DNA from: Pseudoneobacillus rhizosphaerae | GTDB taxonomy: Bacteria; Bacillota; Bacilli; Bacillales; Cytobacillaceae | Direction: 5' to 3' | DNA: 64,000 nt | Assembly: GCF_917563885.1 (NCBI RefSeq) | Contig: NZ_CAKJTG010000004.1 | Location: 29,550 to 93,549 of the forward strand | Part shown: positions 44,168-54,199 of the stretch, piece after piece | Layout: the number at the start of each line of letters is the position of its first letter | Numbering within the stretch: position 1 is the first letter of the stretch | Notes under the pieces: model-generated | Databases searched by the model: none | What the model was told of the DNA's origin: nothing | The model's input: the letters and a program-made list of their open reading frames with translations, nothing else | Position numbers and translations under genes: made by a program

Positions 44168-45331
44168 TTATGCACCACAGCATTTCTTATATTTTTTCTC
44201 ACTTCCACAAGGACAAGGGTCGTTACGTCCCACCTTCTGTTGAATAGGTTCAGCAACAGATAAATGCCTATCAATCTCCATTTCAGCCGTAAACCTAGAA
44301 TCTTTTTCATCGGCTATTTGTTTCCATATTGGCAAATCATGATGATCGATGCCCATAATTTTATAAAATCCGTATGCGTTTTCTTCAGGCTCAATCATGA
44401 AAGATACAGGATCATTATTCATATATTCTTCGATTTCAGGCTGCACATCTGCTGAAAGCTGGTGACAGAGTGCTTCAAAAACAAGGTCTTGTTCATCCTC
44501 AAACTCTACCTCGTGAAAGAGCTCTTTTAATACCTTCGTTGCAAAAGCTGTTTTCGTCCCACTTAAGACTGAAATAGCAAAAATGGAACTATCCGCTAGT
44601 TTAGCATAAGGGAGTACCATTTTCACCACTTCATCACTTTGAAATGAAATTAAAGTATCCGCCACTTCCTCGAGTAAAATATCTTCATCCCGATCTAACA
44701 AGCTAACTAGTATCGGTATGTATTTCGGTAATTTTCTTAGGCGAATGGCATAAATGGCCATAATACCATAAAACCTAAAGTACGGCTCTTCCAATTGTTC
44801 TTGAAGGATAAGGTCGATTTCGGGTTCGTCCAAATAACCTTTTTTGATCAGTGTCTTTGCTAAAAACTTCGCCCTAACATATAAAGTATGATTAAAATTT
44901 CTCTCTGTTTCCAGCTTCGCTGTGATTGAGCCGTACTCTTCCCAAATTTGCTCATCTTCCCCATTTAGTAACAACTGATAAAATTCCCATCCACTTTCCT
45001 CAATATAGGGTGCTAACTCTTTTTGATACTCTAAAGCCATCTCTGGTTCAAGGTTGTCCAATAAACTTTTATATAAATGTAAATAAGATTTATCCGTCTC
45101 CTTCATCCCTTGAATCAATGTCTTTACGGCCCCATGATTTAACGGAAGCTTATCTGTGTGCATCAAATTCATAAATTCTTTTTCTTTAGATTCTATTGCG
45201 TCCTTTAATAGCCGCTCTGTCCATTCTGCTGGAACGAACTGATGAATATCGTCTATTATATGTAAAACAAAATTTTGAATATGAACATCATCACTCACGA
45301 AATGAGTTTCAAGCCTATGTAAAAAATCCAT
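44168..45331 (-). CDS. Helical-repeat protein with C-terminal SEC-C zinc motif
   Basis: 387 residues. Most of the protein is alpha-helical and repeat-like, resembling HEAT or DUF1186-type folds. The last 22 residues, [19 protein letters not shown], are a complete SEC-C zinc-binding motif as in the SecA tail. Proteins of this form are cytosolic and probably bind other proteins or ribosomal components. The specific role is not known. ATG start with AGGAAAAC upstream. No operon partner. Confidence 0.75.
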   Translation of the reverse strand: MDFLHRLETHFVSDDVHIQNFVLHIIDDIHQFVPAEWTERLLKDAIESKEKEFMNLMHTDKLPLNHGAVKTLIQGMKETDKSYLHLYKSLLDNLEPEMALEYQKELAPYIEESGWEFYQLLLNGEDEQIWEEYGSITAKLETERNFNHTLYVRAKFLAKTLIKKGYLDEPEIDLILQEQLEEPYFRFYGIMAIYAIRLRKLPKYIPILVSLLDRDEDILLEEVADTLISFQSDEVVKMVLPYAKLADSSIFAISVLSGTKTAFATKVLKELFHEVEFEDEQDLVFEALCHQLSADVQPEIEEYMNNDPVSFMIEPEENAYGFYKIMGIDHHDLPIWKQIADEKDSRFTAEMEIDRHLSVAEPIQQKVGRNDPCPCGSEKKYKKCCGA

Positions 45332-45482
45332 AAAATGTTTTCCTCCAAATATGTCATCTTGCTCTTATTATAGACTTAGAATATCAAAAACTAATAATAA
45401 GTTCTCATTTTTTAATAATGCTGTATTCTATCTGCGTTTTTTTATTTTTTAAAGTGGGTATTATAGAAAGAACTTTGTTAAT

Positions 45483-45650
45483 AAAGGCTCTTTTCGTAAA
45501 CATTGTTGCTAATGCATATAAAATAACAAACAAAATCATAGATTAGCACAAAAAAACTTGAAACAATGACGAAAAGATGCCCCGAAGCCTTAATAAATAC
45601 GGGTTTAAACTTAGTTCGAAAAGCAACAATCTTTGCGAAAACAGCCTTTT
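45483..45650. mobile_element. MITE-like element with imperfect terminal inverted repeats
   Basis: The left end AAAGGCTCTTTTCGTAAACA..TTGTTGCT (from 45483) matches the reverse complement of the right end, AAAAGGCTGTTTTCGCAAAG..TTGTTGCT (to 45650), at about 27 of 31 positions. The interior of about 100 bases has no ORF. This is the form of a miniature inverted-repeat element. It fills most of the gap before the SAM hydroxide adenosyltransferase gene and could alter its expression. Confidence 0.65.
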
Positions 45651-45677
45651 TAAAAAACGAGAGGGGGAGTATATCCT

Positions 45678-46523
45678 ATGAGCGCTGCATTAGTTTTACA
45701 ATCAGATTTTGGTCTAAGTGACGGTGCGGTTAGTGCCATGTATGGGGTGGCACGGTCAGTTGATTCATCCATTTCCATTTTCGATCTTACACATGATATT
45801 CCCCCATACAACATTTGGGAAGCATCCTATCGCTTAATGCAAACCATCATTTACTGGCCAGAAGGTACGATTTTCGTTTCAATAGTAGACCCCGGCGTTG
45901 GAAGTGACCGTAAAAGCCTTGTTGTGAAAACAGATTCTAATCACTATATCGTCACTCCTGATAACGGAACATTAACACATATAGATCATAGTATCGGTAT
46001 CGCGGATGCTAGAGAAATAGATGAAGAAGTTAATCGATTACCTAGGTCAGGGGCATCACATACCTTTCATGGACGTGATATTTACGCGTACACAGGTGCA
46101 AGAATCGCTTCAAAAGCCATTTCCTTTACTGAAGTAGGTCCAGCTTATCGAAAAGATTCCATCATAAAATTACCCCTTCATCGAGCTAGAATAACAGATG
46201 GACTTATAACAGGTTTAATTGATATTTTAGATATTCGTTTTGGGAATGTTTGGACTAATATTAGTCGAGAGCTGTTTCAACAGCTCGGGATTGAATACGG
46301 GGATAAATTAAAAGTCACAATCGAAAATCAATCTAAGATGATATATAACCATATCATGTCCTATGGTCGTTCGTTTGCTGATATACCAGTCGGAGAGCCA
46401 CTAGTATACATCAATTCAATAGACAATATCGCCATTGCAATTAATCAAGACTCCTTTGCCAGATCCTATGATATTGGTACAGGGTCGAATTGGTTACTAT
46501 CTATTCAGAAAGCCCCCAAATAG
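45678..46523 (+). CDS. SAM hydroxide adenosyltransferase (DUF62 family)
   Basis: 281 residues. Family motifs are intact: LQSDFGLSDGAVSAMYGV at the N-terminus, DLTHDIPPYNIWEASYRL, SIVDPGVGSDRKSLVVKT, TPDNGTLTHI and HTFHGRDIYAYTGARIA. The Asp-Arg-His triad of the hydrolytic (duf62) enzymes appears as D in SDFG, R in GSDR and H in FHGRD. The family splits S-adenosylmethionine with hydroxide to adenosine and methionine, and is related to fluorinases. ATG start behind GAGAGGGGG. Single gene. Confidence 0.92.
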   Translation: MSAALVLQSDFGLSDGAVSAMYGVARSVDSSISIFDLTHDIPPYNIWEASYRLMQTIIYWPEGTIFVSIVDPGVGSDRKSLVVKTDSNHYIVTPDNGTLTHIDHSIGIADAREIDEEVNRLPRSGASHTFHGRDIYAYTGARIASKAISFTEVGPAYRKDSIIKLPLHRARITDGLITGLIDILDIRFGNVWTNISRELFQQLGIEYGDKLKVTIENQSKMIYNHIMSYGRSFADIPVGEPLVYINSIDNIAIAINQDSFARSYDIGTGSNWLLSIQKAPK

Positions 46524-46551
46524 GGTTAATTCAAAAAGTGCCAACAAAAAA

Positions 46552-46586
46552 GAGTGTGTCCGACTCTTTACTTTTAGGACACACTC
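46552..46586. terminator. Bidirectional terminator
   Basis: GAGTGTGTCC pairs perfectly with GGACACACTC. A-rich and T-rich flanks serve the convergent adenosyltransferase and sigma-54 activator genes. Confidence 0.88.
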
Positions 46587-46589
46587 CAT

Positions 46590-48005
46590 TTATTTTATCT
46601 CGTACATTTTGCATTTCTCATAAAATCTCGTTTTCCCTATTTCCAAAAGCTTAGCTGCTTCCTGTTTATTGCCGTTCGTTTCACGAAGTGCAAGAAGGAT
46701 AGCTTGCTTTTCAGCATGTGCCAGCGTTTTCCTTAAAGGCTGTACAGTATGGTTCGTAGCCACATCTTTATCTACTTGATATTCTAAATCAAAATCAGTC
46801 TCTTTATCCTGATCGCGTAAATAAAGAGGTAGATGAATCAATTCAATCCTTTTTCCATCAAGGACATTAATCGCTCTCTCTAACACATTCTCCAGTTCAC
46901 GAATATTACCTTGCCACGTATACTGTTGAAGTTTCTCAATCACTTGCTCCGATAGTTCAATTCCCTGCTGGAAAAACCTTTTTTCTAGCTTTTTTAATAA
47001 GTTATTTGCGATAAGGTGAATATCTTCCTTTCTATTTCTGAGAGGAGGAATTTCAATTTTGATTACATTTAATCGGTAGTATAAATCCTTTCGGAATTTT
47101 CCTTCTTCAACCATCTTCTCCAAATCTCTGTGCGTAGCTGCAATTACTCTTACATCAACTGGAATAGACTTTTGTCCTCCAACCCGTTGGATTTCTTTCT
47201 CTTGTAGGACTCGTAAAAGCTTACTTTGCATCGAAAGTGGCATATCACCTATCTCATCAAGAAAAATCGTACCATAATTTGCAACTTGAAAATGACCTTT
47301 TCTACCACCTTTTTTAGCTCCAGTGAAGGCACCCTCGTCATATCCGAACAACTCTGATTCTAGTAAATGCTCTGGAATCGACGCGCAGTTTATTGGGACA
47401 AATGGGAAGGATGCCCGAGTGCTATTGTCATGGATGGCATGAGCAAATAATTCTTTACCCGTACCAGATTCACCAAGAAGTAAGACAGCAGACTGGCTTC
47501 CAGAAATTCTTTCGGCAAGGTTTTTGGCAGAGAGAAAGGAAGGACTTTTTCCAATTAAATCTCCAAATGTATACTTACTTTTTAGTTCGTTCTCAAACTT
47601 TTTTTTATAATATTTAAGCTCCTCAAGTAAAGGTTGGATTTTTCGTTTATAATCCCACCATTCCTCAGGATTTCGGAACATAACCGTTCCTAAGGCCCCA
47701 ACCAATTCCCCTTCAACAATAAGCGGATATCGGTTCGCCACCATATCACTTCCATTAATAGCTTGAACGGAGGTTAATTCGGCCTTGCCTGTTTTAGCTA
47801 CTATATGCATGCGGGTATTTTCAATTACTTCCCTTACATCCCGACCGGTTGCATCTTCCACAGTCGTTCCTAAAAACTCACAATAGGCTGAATTGATATA
47901 ACAAATCATTCCTTCTCGATTGACTACCACAATGCGTTCCACCGAAAGGTTTATTATTTCCTCTAGCCATTTATGAGGGATCCGATCAATTCCAGTGTTT
48001 ATCAT
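46590..48005 (-). CDS. Sigma-54-dependent transcriptional activator (PAS-AAA-Fis HTH)
   Basis: 471 residues from the ATG at 48005 (AAAGGTGAG upstream). A PAS sensor (about 15-105, IVVVNREGMICYINSAYCEFLG) is followed by the central AAA+ domain with GESGTGKELFAHAIH, the sigma-54 contact loop GAFTGA, GTIFLDEIGDM and the R-finger RKDLYYRLNV. A Fis-type HTH (about 430-470, NGNKQEAAKLLEIGKTRFYEKC) ends it. It activates sigma-54 promoters by ATP hydrolysis. The nearest such promoter is at 54022-54037 before the ketone-body operon, so that operon is the likely target. Confidence 0.9.
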   Translation of the reverse strand: MINTGIDRIPHKWLEEIINLSVERIVVVNREGMICYINSAYCEFLGTTVEDATGRDVREVIENTRMHIVAKTGKAELTSVQAINGSDMVANRYPLIVEGELVGALGTVMFRNPEEWWDYKRKIQPLLEELKYYKKKFENELKSKYTFGDLIGKSPSFLSAKNLAERISGSQSAVLLLGESGTGKELFAHAIHDNSTRASFPFVPINCASIPEHLLESELFGYDEGAFTGAKKGGRKGHFQVANYGTIFLDEIGDMPLSMQSKLLRVLQEKEIQRVGGQKSIPVDVRVIAATHRDLEKMVEEGKFRKDLYYRLNVIKIEIPPLRNRKEDIHLIANNLLKKLEKRFFQQGIELSEQVIEKLQQYTWQGNIRELENVLERAINVLDGKRIELIHLPLYLRDQDKETDFDLEYQVDKDVATNHTVQPLRKTLAHAEKQAILLALRETNGNKQEAAKLLEIGKTRFYEKCKMYEIK

Positions 48006-48118
48006 CAGACTCACCTTTGCCACTAGTATTTAACTATCATTATATCAAAAGAAAACAGGGCAGACTTTCAAGTTTAGAAATTTCGAAAAATTAGTACAAA
48101 AGAACCGTTCCTAAAAAC

Positions 48119-48480
48119 ATAGACAAATGTAGACAACTACACTTCTATGTCTTGTTCAAGATCATTCTTGAACGTAAGACGAACAGTGCTTCTTACGATT
48201 CGCGTTGGAGATTCACACTCCAAGATCAGAATGGAAACATCCATTTATCCGAGTTTTTCAACCAAAATAAATTTCCATATTTCCGTCTCATTCAAATCCC
48301 TACCTGTCATACAACAAGCAGTACGTGAAAGGATAAGGGTGTTATTCACCCTTACTCTCATCAGGCTGTTAGCCACGCTAATAGGTCATTTCAAGTATGA
48401 TTCAGGAATGAAAGTACGTGGTCCCTACCTTCCTTACAGGTAGTAAGGAGGCGTTGCTCCCACTCTATTTTTAACTCTTA
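48119..48480 (-). ncRNA. Structured 3' flank of tnpB, candidate omega RNA
   Basis: Downstream of tnpB on its strand, a dense series of hairpins is visible (plus coordinates): CTACCT/AGGTAG with CCTTAC/GTAAGG near 48424-48450, AAGGGTG/CACCCTT (48335-48352), TTGGAG/CTCCAA (48205-48223), CGTAAGA/TCTTACG (48173-48197), GTTCAAGA/TCTTGAAC (48154-48173) and ACATAGA/TCTATGT (48119-48152). TnpB guide RNAs are known to derive from this end of IS200/IS605 elements. The exact RNA ends and guide were not determined. Confidence 0.5.
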
Positions 48481-48485
48481 TTCTC

Positions 48486-50027
48486 TTAAATATCTGCTTT
48501 TAGAATTTCAATTTTGTCGTGGAAGAGATAATTTTTTTTCGTTGATTTCGTGATACTTACCCATTTGCTAAAGTTTGATTTTTCTTTATCAAATTTCTTG
48601 GGTAACTGTAATACGGTATCATATTTAGGCTTCTCCATCTTAAAATAAAACGCTTTTCTGGCAATCATACAGGCTGCGGAGGCGTGTGAACTGAGTCCAT
48701 AACGAGCCATAAACTTCATTTGACCTATTTGGCTTGTATAAGCGGGATTCACTATCTTTACACCGACCCCCAATTTTTTGGCCCTTGACTCTAGAATCCT
48801 TTTAAATTTAGAATAAGCGAAACCGGACAACATACGAGCTTTTTTCTTACTTTCCTCCCGTAAGGAGGCTTTCTTTTTGGTAAAGTTTAATTTTTCGATG
48901 ACCACATGTTTTCCTGCTTTTTTGGCATATTCCACCACTTGTTTGATGGCGTCTTGGAGGGCTGCTTCGACTTGATGTTGATGGCGGTCATACATCGGCA
49001 CGACTAACTTCCATTCTTTTATTGGATTTCCATTTCGGTCTACTTCGCAGATGGAAAGGAATCCTGCATTTAAATCGATTCCCATATACCCACCAAGTCC
49101 AGTAGTCAGAACAGGAGGCATTTCTGTATCTACGGTGGCATTTAGATACCAGCCTTTTTCTTTTCTTATAAAACGATAGGTGACGGATTTGAAGTATTTT
49201 TGCTTCTTCCCACCTTTTGTGTAACCTATAAAAGAAGTTTTAGCTAGATCCATCATCTCTTGGCCGTAGGGGAAAGTCACTTGTGGAAAAGTGATATATT
49301 TTCCATATTCTGATTCAAATCGATTGGCCACCCGAAGACGTATTTCATTTTCTCCATTATAGGTACAATTTTGATTCCCAAAGGATTCATCTTTTGAACC
49401 TACGACTAAGAATTGTGAGCTTCGCGTTTTCTCCCACCTAATCCTCCATTCTTCATGATTATTTAGGCCGTTTTCTTCTAAATGGAACTGTTGATGAAAG
49501 AGTTTTTTGGAGCCAAAGCAAATTCGAACGATTTGAGCTTGTTCATCAGACTCTAGTTTCTTAAGTTTTTGTTGAACGTTTCGAAGTTTTCTTTTTTTCT
49601 GATGGAGGACAAATTTGATATTTTTATATTTTTTGCTGGTCTTGATGAAAGGGGAATCGTTCTGTTTCAGGTGAGAAATTTTTATCCATAGCTTTTCTTT
49701 TTGGGAGGTCTTATGCTGGATAGTTTTTTGGATATCACGGATGTTTTGTGTTAGGTTTTCAATCTGAAGAGTTCGTACTTCTAGAACGGAGGAGATTTTT
49801 CCTTCTAGTTGAATTCGGATGGAATTATATTGCCTGGAGGTAATCTGATAGATTTTACAGAAATTAGATTTAATAGAGCCTGCAGATTGCTTTTTTACAT
49901 ATAACAAGTAGAAAAGCCTTCGTTCTAAGAAACCAAAAAACCGTCCAAACACATCGAGATAGCTTTCGGAACACTGCCCATTATTCAATTGGATCCGCCT
50001 CAATTTGGTTTGGTATGTTTGTAACAT
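48486..50027 (-). CDS. tnpB: TnpB-like protein of an IS200/IS605-type element (no TnpA)
   Basis: 513 residues, longer than the usual 370-430. A basic coiled N-terminal half precedes a RuvC-like core with Asp318 (YMGIDLNAGFLSICEVD) and Glu378 (HVVIEKLNF). The conserved PAYTSQIG is present. The CxxC zinc ribbon expected between it and the last motif is absent, and the last motif reads GLSSHASAACMIARK with His448 where Asp is expected. This matches the TnpB-related accessory protein group rather than canonical nucleases. There is no tnpA in the window. It interrupts the space between the sigma-54 activator and the ketone-body operon. ATG start behind GGGGAA. Confidence 0.85.
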   Translation of the reverse strand: MLQTYQTKLRRIQLNNGQCSESYLDVFGRFFGFLERRLFYLLYVKKQSAGSIKSNFCKIYQITSRQYNSIRIQLEGKISSVLEVRTLQIENLTQNIRDIQKTIQHKTSQKEKLWIKISHLKQNDSPFIKTSKKYKNIKFVLHQKKRKLRNVQQKLKKLESDEQAQIVRICFGSKKLFHQQFHLEENGLNNHEEWRIRWEKTRSSQFLVVGSKDESFGNQNCTYNGENEIRLRVANRFESEYGKYITFPQVTFPYGQEMMDLAKTSFIGYTKGGKKQKYFKSVTYRFIRKEKGWYLNATVDTEMPPVLTTGLGGYMGIDLNAGFLSICEVDRNGNPIKEWKLVVPMYDRHQHQVEAALQDAIKQVVEYAKKAGKHVVIEKLNFTKKKASLREESKKKARMLSGFAYSKFKRILESRAKKLGVGVKIVNPAYTSQIGQMKFMARYGLSSHASAACMIARKAFYFKMEKPKYDTVLQLPKKFDKEKSNFSKWVSITKSTKKNYLFHDKIEILKADI

Positions 50028-50239
50028 TTTCTATTCCCCTTTTTTATAAATATTCAACCCAAAACATACATCTCTTTAAGCTTACGTTATTCCAAAAGCT
50101 CGAAATTAATAACGAACATTAGTTCTTATTTATATTATGACAATATTGTAGTTATTTGTCTATAAATGGGTACATTTTTAAAACTGTAGAGAACCCTGCC
50201 CACAAAAGTTGCAAACAAGGTCCAGTGATTGTTTTTTCC

Positions 50240-51025
50240 TTATTGAACTGTATACCCACCATCTAATACGACAGCTTGACCAGTAACCCCTCTTGCTTTT
50301 TCACTTGCTAAGAAAACAGCGTAATCAGCAATTTCCGAAACATCTAACAGTCTCTTCTGAGGTACTAAAGGATAGATAACCTCTTCTAGTACACTTTCAA
50401 GCTGAACATTTCTTGTTGTAGCTAGATCCTTTAGCTGATTTCTTACGAGTGGTGTATCGACGTAACCCGGGCACAAAGCATTTACTGTAATCCCATGCAC
50501 AGCTCCCTCTAGAGCAGCCACTTTTGTTAAGCCAATTACGCCATGTTTAGCACTGTTATAAGCTGCTTTTCCAGCAAATCCAACAAGGCCATTTATCGAC
50601 GCCATATTAATGACTCTTCCAAATCCTTGCTTTTTCATGATCGGGAAAACATTCTTGATACCTACAAACGGGGCCGTTAGCATAACTTTTATTAGAAGTT
50701 CAAATTTCTCAGTCGGAAATTCCTCTAAGTTTGATACGTACTGAAGCCCTGCATTATTGACTAAAATATCCAAACTCCCAAACGTTTCATAGGCTAATTC
50801 GAGGCTTCTTTTAAATGCTACCTCATCTGTAACATCACATGGTGCTGCAAGTGCCTCAAATCCTTCATCCTTTAACCTGGCAGCCACTTGCTCGCTTTTT
50901 TCCTTATTTAAATCCGAAATGACAACCTTTGCTCCCTCTTGTGCAAAAGCCCTTGCAATTTCTAACCCTATCCCACTTGCAGAACCAGTAATAAAAGCTG
51001 ATTTCCCATCAAGGAGTTTTCCCAT
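50240..51025 (-). CDS. bdhA: 3-hydroxybutyrate dehydrogenase
   Basis: 261 residues, classical SDR. NAD motif TGSASGIGLEIARAFA, NNAG at LDILVNNAGLQYVS, catalytic Ser in NMASINGLVG and YNSAKHG carrying the Tyr and Lys. HGITVNALCPGYVDTPLVRNQ is typical of BdhA. It interconverts 3-hydroxybutyrate and acetoacetate with NAD. It is the last gene of the permease-scoA-scoB-bdhA operon; scoB ends 13 bases upstream. The layout equals that of the B. subtilis yxjC-scoAB-yxjF cluster. Confidence 0.93.
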   Translation of the reverse strand: MGKLLDGKSAFITGSASGIGLEIARAFAQEGAKVVISDLNKEKSEQVAARLKDEGFEALAAPCDVTDEVAFKRSLELAYETFGSLDILVNNAGLQYVSNLEEFPTEKFELLIKVMLTAPFVGIKNVFPIMKKQGFGRVINMASINGLVGFAGKAAYNSAKHGVIGLTKVAALEGAVHGITVNALCPGYVDTPLVRNQLKDLATTRNVQLESVLEEVIYPLVPQKRLLDVSEIADYAVFLASEKARGVTGQAVVLDGGYTVQ

Positions 51026-51038
51026 TCTAAACTACCTC

Positions 51039-51692
51039 CTAGTTTTGATTTGACAACAATTGAGGACTAACAATAAAGGAAGCCTCTGTTTTTTCTTGTA
51101 CTTCCTTGATCGTTACCCCATCTTGTAATTCGATCAGTTGCATTCCGTCATTTGTAAAATCAAAAACGGCAAGTTCAGTAATGAGCCGATGCACCACTCT
51201 TTGTCCTGTCAATGGGAGTGTACAGTACTTTTTCACTTTTGATTCCCCGTGTTTATTCACATGTTCCATTACAACAACCACTCGTTTGGCTCCGTTGACA
51301 AGGTCCATTGCCCCGCCCATTCCCTTTACCATTTTTCCTGGTATCATCCAGTTCGCGAGGTCCCCATTTTCGGCAACCTCCATTCCACCTAGGATAGCTA
51401 GATCAATATGTCCACCACGAATCATGGCAAAAGATTCTGCACTATCAAAATATGAGGCTCCTGAAACTGCAGTAACGGTCTCTTTACCAGCGTTAATTAG
51501 ATCCGCATCTACCTCATCATCTATAGGATATGGACCTATTCCTAGCAAACCATTTTCAGATTGAAGCATCACATTGTATTCGCTTGGAATTTCGTTGGCA
51601 ACTAGAGTGGGCATTCCAATTCCAAGATTGACGTTCATCCCATCTTCAATTTCCAACACTGCTCGTTTAATGATTTTCAAACGTACATCCAT
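51039..51692 (-). CDS. scoB: 3-oxoacid CoA-transferase subunit B
   Basis: About 217 residues. [15 protein letters not shown] near the N-terminus and [13 protein letters not shown] contain the catalytic glutamate of the beta subunit (SENG). [14 protein letters not shown] and [15 protein letters not shown] follow in the expected order. With ScoA it transfers CoA from succinyl-CoA to acetoacetate. ATG at 51692 follows GGGAGG; a TTG three bases earlier is also possible. scoA ends 17 bases upstream. Confidence 0.94.
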   Translation of the reverse strand: MDVRLKIIKRAVLEIEDGMNVNLGIGMPTLVANEIPSEYNVMLQSENGLLGIGPYPIDDEVDADLINAGKETVTAVSGASYFDSAESFAMIRGGHIDLAILGGMEVAENGDLANWMIPGKMVKGMGGAMDLVNGAKRVVVVMEHVNKHGESKVKKYCTLPLTGQRVVHRLITELAVFDFTNDGMQLIELQDGVTIKEVQEKTEASFIVSPQLLSNQN

Positions 51693-51708
51693 CAAACTAA
51701 AACCTCCC

Positions 51709-52410
51709 TTATACTGTTGCTACAGTCCGTCTTTCGATTCGTTTTTCGTAGGCTGTTCCCTCAAAAACATGCTGTACATAGATGCCTGGGGTATGAATAT
51801 GATTTGGATCTAACTCTCCTACACCTACCATTTCCTCCACCTCAGCAATAGTTACTTTCCCAGCCATCGCAGCAAGTGGATTAAAGTTACGAGCGGTATT
51901 TCGATAAATGATATTCCCATGAGGGTCTGCTTTCCAGCCTTTAATGAAGGCTAAGTCCCCTACTATTCCTTTTTCTAAAATAAATGTCTTCCCATCAAAA
52001 TCTTTATGTTCTTTGCCTTCAGCAATAGGGGTGCCGACTCCTGTAGCCGTATAAAAGCCAGGGATTCCTGCACCACCTGCACGTATCCGTTCAGCAAGCG
52101 TCCCTTGAGGTACAAGCTCGACTTCTAATTCACCGCTTAAAAATTGCTTTTCAAAAATTTTGTTCTCACCTACATATGACGAAATCATTTTTTTGATTTG
52201 ATGGTTTGCTAATAAAAGGCCTAGTCCCCAATCATCTACGCCACAGTTATTACTTACAATCGTAAGGTCCTTAACTCCCTTTTCCCGTAGAGCCAGGATT
52301 GCTTTTTCAGGAATTCCACAAAGACCAAACCCACCAACTATTAAAGTTGCTCCATCTTGAATTTGGCTAAATACATCATCAAAAGAATAAATTACTTTCC
52401 CAGTTGCCAT
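51709..52410 (-). CDS. scoA: 3-oxoacid CoA-transferase subunit A
   Basis: 233 residues, the usual alpha subunit length. [19 protein letters not shown] is the family CoA-binding glycine motif. [18 protein letters not shown] and [20 protein letters not shown] follow. It forms a heterotetramer with ScoB and activates acetoacetate for oxidation. ATG start behind AAAGGGGA. The permease gene ends 50 bases upstream, so it belongs to the same transcript. Confidence 0.94.
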   Translation of the reverse strand: MATGKVIYSFDDVFSQIQDGATLIVGGFGLCGIPEKAILALREKGVKDLTIVSNNCGVDDWGLGLLLANHQIKKMISSYVGENKIFEKQFLSGELEVELVPQGTLAERIRAGGAGIPGFYTATGVGTPIAEGKEHKDFDGKTFILEKGIVGDLAFIKGWKADPHGNIIYRNTARNFNPLAAMAGKVTIAEVEEMVGVGELDPNHIHTPGIYVQHVFEGTAYEKRIERRTVATV

Positions 52411-52460
52411 CGATACCGTCCCCTTTCTTGCTTTTCAATGAATCTCGGTATGGTAGTTTA

Positions 52461-53903
52461 CTAGACAAGTCCTAATAAAGAGTACAAAGCAATAATAAAG
52501 AAGACTGCTAATGTTTTAATAATAGTAATCGCGAAAATATCACGGTACGATTGCTTATGTGTTAAACCAGTAACAGCGAGTAATGTAATTACAGCTCCAT
52601 TATGTGGAAGTGTATCCATACCACCAGATGCCATGGAAATAACACGGTGCATGACTTCAGGAGGAATATTAGCAACAGCAATCGCTTTATTATACGTTTC
52701 AGACATCGCACTTAACGCAATACCCATTCCACCAGAAGCAGAACCTGTTATACCAGCAAGAGTCGTTGTTGTCACAGCCCCATTCACAAGTGGGTTAGTA
52801 AACGTACCAGAAATACCATTACTGATCAAAGCGAAACCTGGTAGCGCTGCAATAACTCCACCAAATCCGTATTCAGCAGCTGTATTCATTGTTGCTAATA
52901 GCGAGCCTCCAATACTAGTATTAAGACCTTCTTTAAAGTTGAGTGTTACTCGTTTCCAGTCGTATAAAATGGTCGAAATAATACCAACAACCAATGCCAT
53001 TTCTACAGCCCAAATACCTGCGAATGCTGTAACATCTACAACTCCAAGCGTATCTAAACCTACTTTTGTAAAATCAAATCCACTTGGATACCATTCGGGA
53101 ATCATAGTGACAAATAATTTATTCATAACTCCAACAAGAATAAGTGGAACAAAAGCTAGAATCTGACGTCCAAGAGGCTGCTCAGTTGATAAAGTAGTGA
53201 CTGCTTCTTCTTTACCTGATAATTTTTGTGCTTCTGCAGCTGCAGCTGTTTCAGAGGCAAATCCGAAATAACCCTCACCTGCTCTCTCTGCTTTTTTACG
53301 TCGTGATTCAAGATATAAAAGACCCACAATAAGGACGAATACCCCACCTAAAATTCCTAAAATAGGTGCTGCATAAATATCTGTTTTAAAGAAAGTTGTT
53401 GGAATAACGTTTTGAATTTGCGGTGTTCCTGGTAGGGCATCCATTGTAAACGTGAATGCACCAAGTGCAATTGTTCCTGGTATAAGTCTTTTTGGAATAT
53501 TTGCTTGTCTGAACAATTGAGCTGCGAATGGGAAAATGGCAAATACTGCAACGAATAAACTAACTCCGCTATACGTTAAGATAGCTCCTAATAAAACGAT
53601 CGATAACATCGCTCTTTTAGTTCCAATTGTTTTGACGATTGTTTTCGCAATCGATTCAGCAAGTCCTGACATTTCAACAACTTTACCGAAAATAGCCCCT
53701 AATAAAAAGACAGGAAAATAGTTCTTAATAAATCCAACCATCTTATCCATGAACACGCTTGAGAAAAATGGCAACACATGACTTGGTTCTGTTAATAAAA
53801 CTGCAAAAAGTGCACAAATAGGCGCGAATAATATAACTGAAAATCCTCGGTAAGCTACAAACATTAATAGCCCAAGCGCCAATAAAATAACGATTAAATC
53901 CAT
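52461..53903 (-). CDS. GntP family permease, probably for ketone bodies
   Basis: 480 residues with about 12 to 14 membrane helices. FAPICALFAVLL, VFLLGAIFGKVVEMSG and ALPGTPQIQNVIPTTFF are typical of the GntP/ion transporter family. First gene of the operon with scoA, scoB and bdhA, which points to 3-hydroxybutyrate, acetoacetate or short fatty acids as substrate rather than gluconate. ATG start behind AAGGGGGA. The promoter is sigma-54-dependent, and a cre-like sequence lies in its 5' leader. Confidence 0.88.
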   Translation of the reverse strand: MDLIVILLALGLLMFVAYRGFSVILFAPICALFAVLLTEPSHVLPFFSSVFMDKMVGFIKNYFPVFLLGAIFGKVVEMSGLAESIAKTIVKTIGTKRAMLSIVLLGAILTYSGVSLFVAVFAIFPFAAQLFRQANIPKRLIPGTIALGAFTFTMDALPGTPQIQNVIPTTFFKTDIYAAPILGILGGVFVLIVGLLYLESRRKKAERAGEGYFGFASETAAAAEAQKLSGKEEAVTTLSTEQPLGRQILAFVPLILVGVMNKLFVTMIPEWYPSGFDFTKVGLDTLGVVDVTAFAGIWAVEMALVVGIISTILYDWKRVTLNFKEGLNTSIGGSLLATMNTAAEYGFGGVIAALPGFALISNGISGTFTNPLVNGAVTTTTLAGITGSASGGMGIALSAMSETYNKAIAVANIPPEVMHRVISMASGGMDTLPHNGAVITLLAVTGLTHKQSYRDIFAITIIKTLAVFFIIALYSLLGLV

Positions 53904-53957
53904 GTAAATCCCCCTTATGAAATTGTTTCTACGTACCCCTTGTTCTTAACCCCTTTT

Positions 53958-53971
53958 AGTAAGCGGTTACA
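53958..53971 (-). promoter_or_regulatory. cre-like site in the ketone-body operon leader
   Basis: Minus strand TGTAACCGCTTACT matches the CcpA consensus TGWAANCGNTNWCA at 13 of 14 positions. It lies about 40 bases downstream of the expected start of the sigma-54 promoter, where CcpA could block transcription when preferred sugars are present. Confidence 0.6.
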
Positions 53972-54021
53972 TTTCTATACCAAAACCTCCTTTTCCAAAT
54001 AATCTTCACAAATATCCGTTT

Positions 54022-54037
54022 TGCAAGTTCCGTGCCA
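54022..54037 (-). promoter_or_regulatory. Sigma-54 promoter of the ketone-body operon
   Basis: Minus strand TGGCACGGAACTTGCA fits the -24/-12 consensus TGGCACGNNNNTTGCW at every defined position. It lies about 120 bases upstream of the permease start, in the right orientation. A sigma-54 activator gene is encoded 6 kb downstream on the same strand. Confidence 0.88.
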
Positions 54038-54199
54038 AAACAACAGTCTATTCAAAATTATCAAAAAATAAAATACGAAATATTGTAGAATCATAGTTTT
54101 AAACATATAACCTGTAGCTATGTTAGTAAATGGGGCGAGAAAACAAAAAAAACTTCCGCTTTTCAGGAAATTTTTCAACAGTTCTATTCCGTCATTCAG

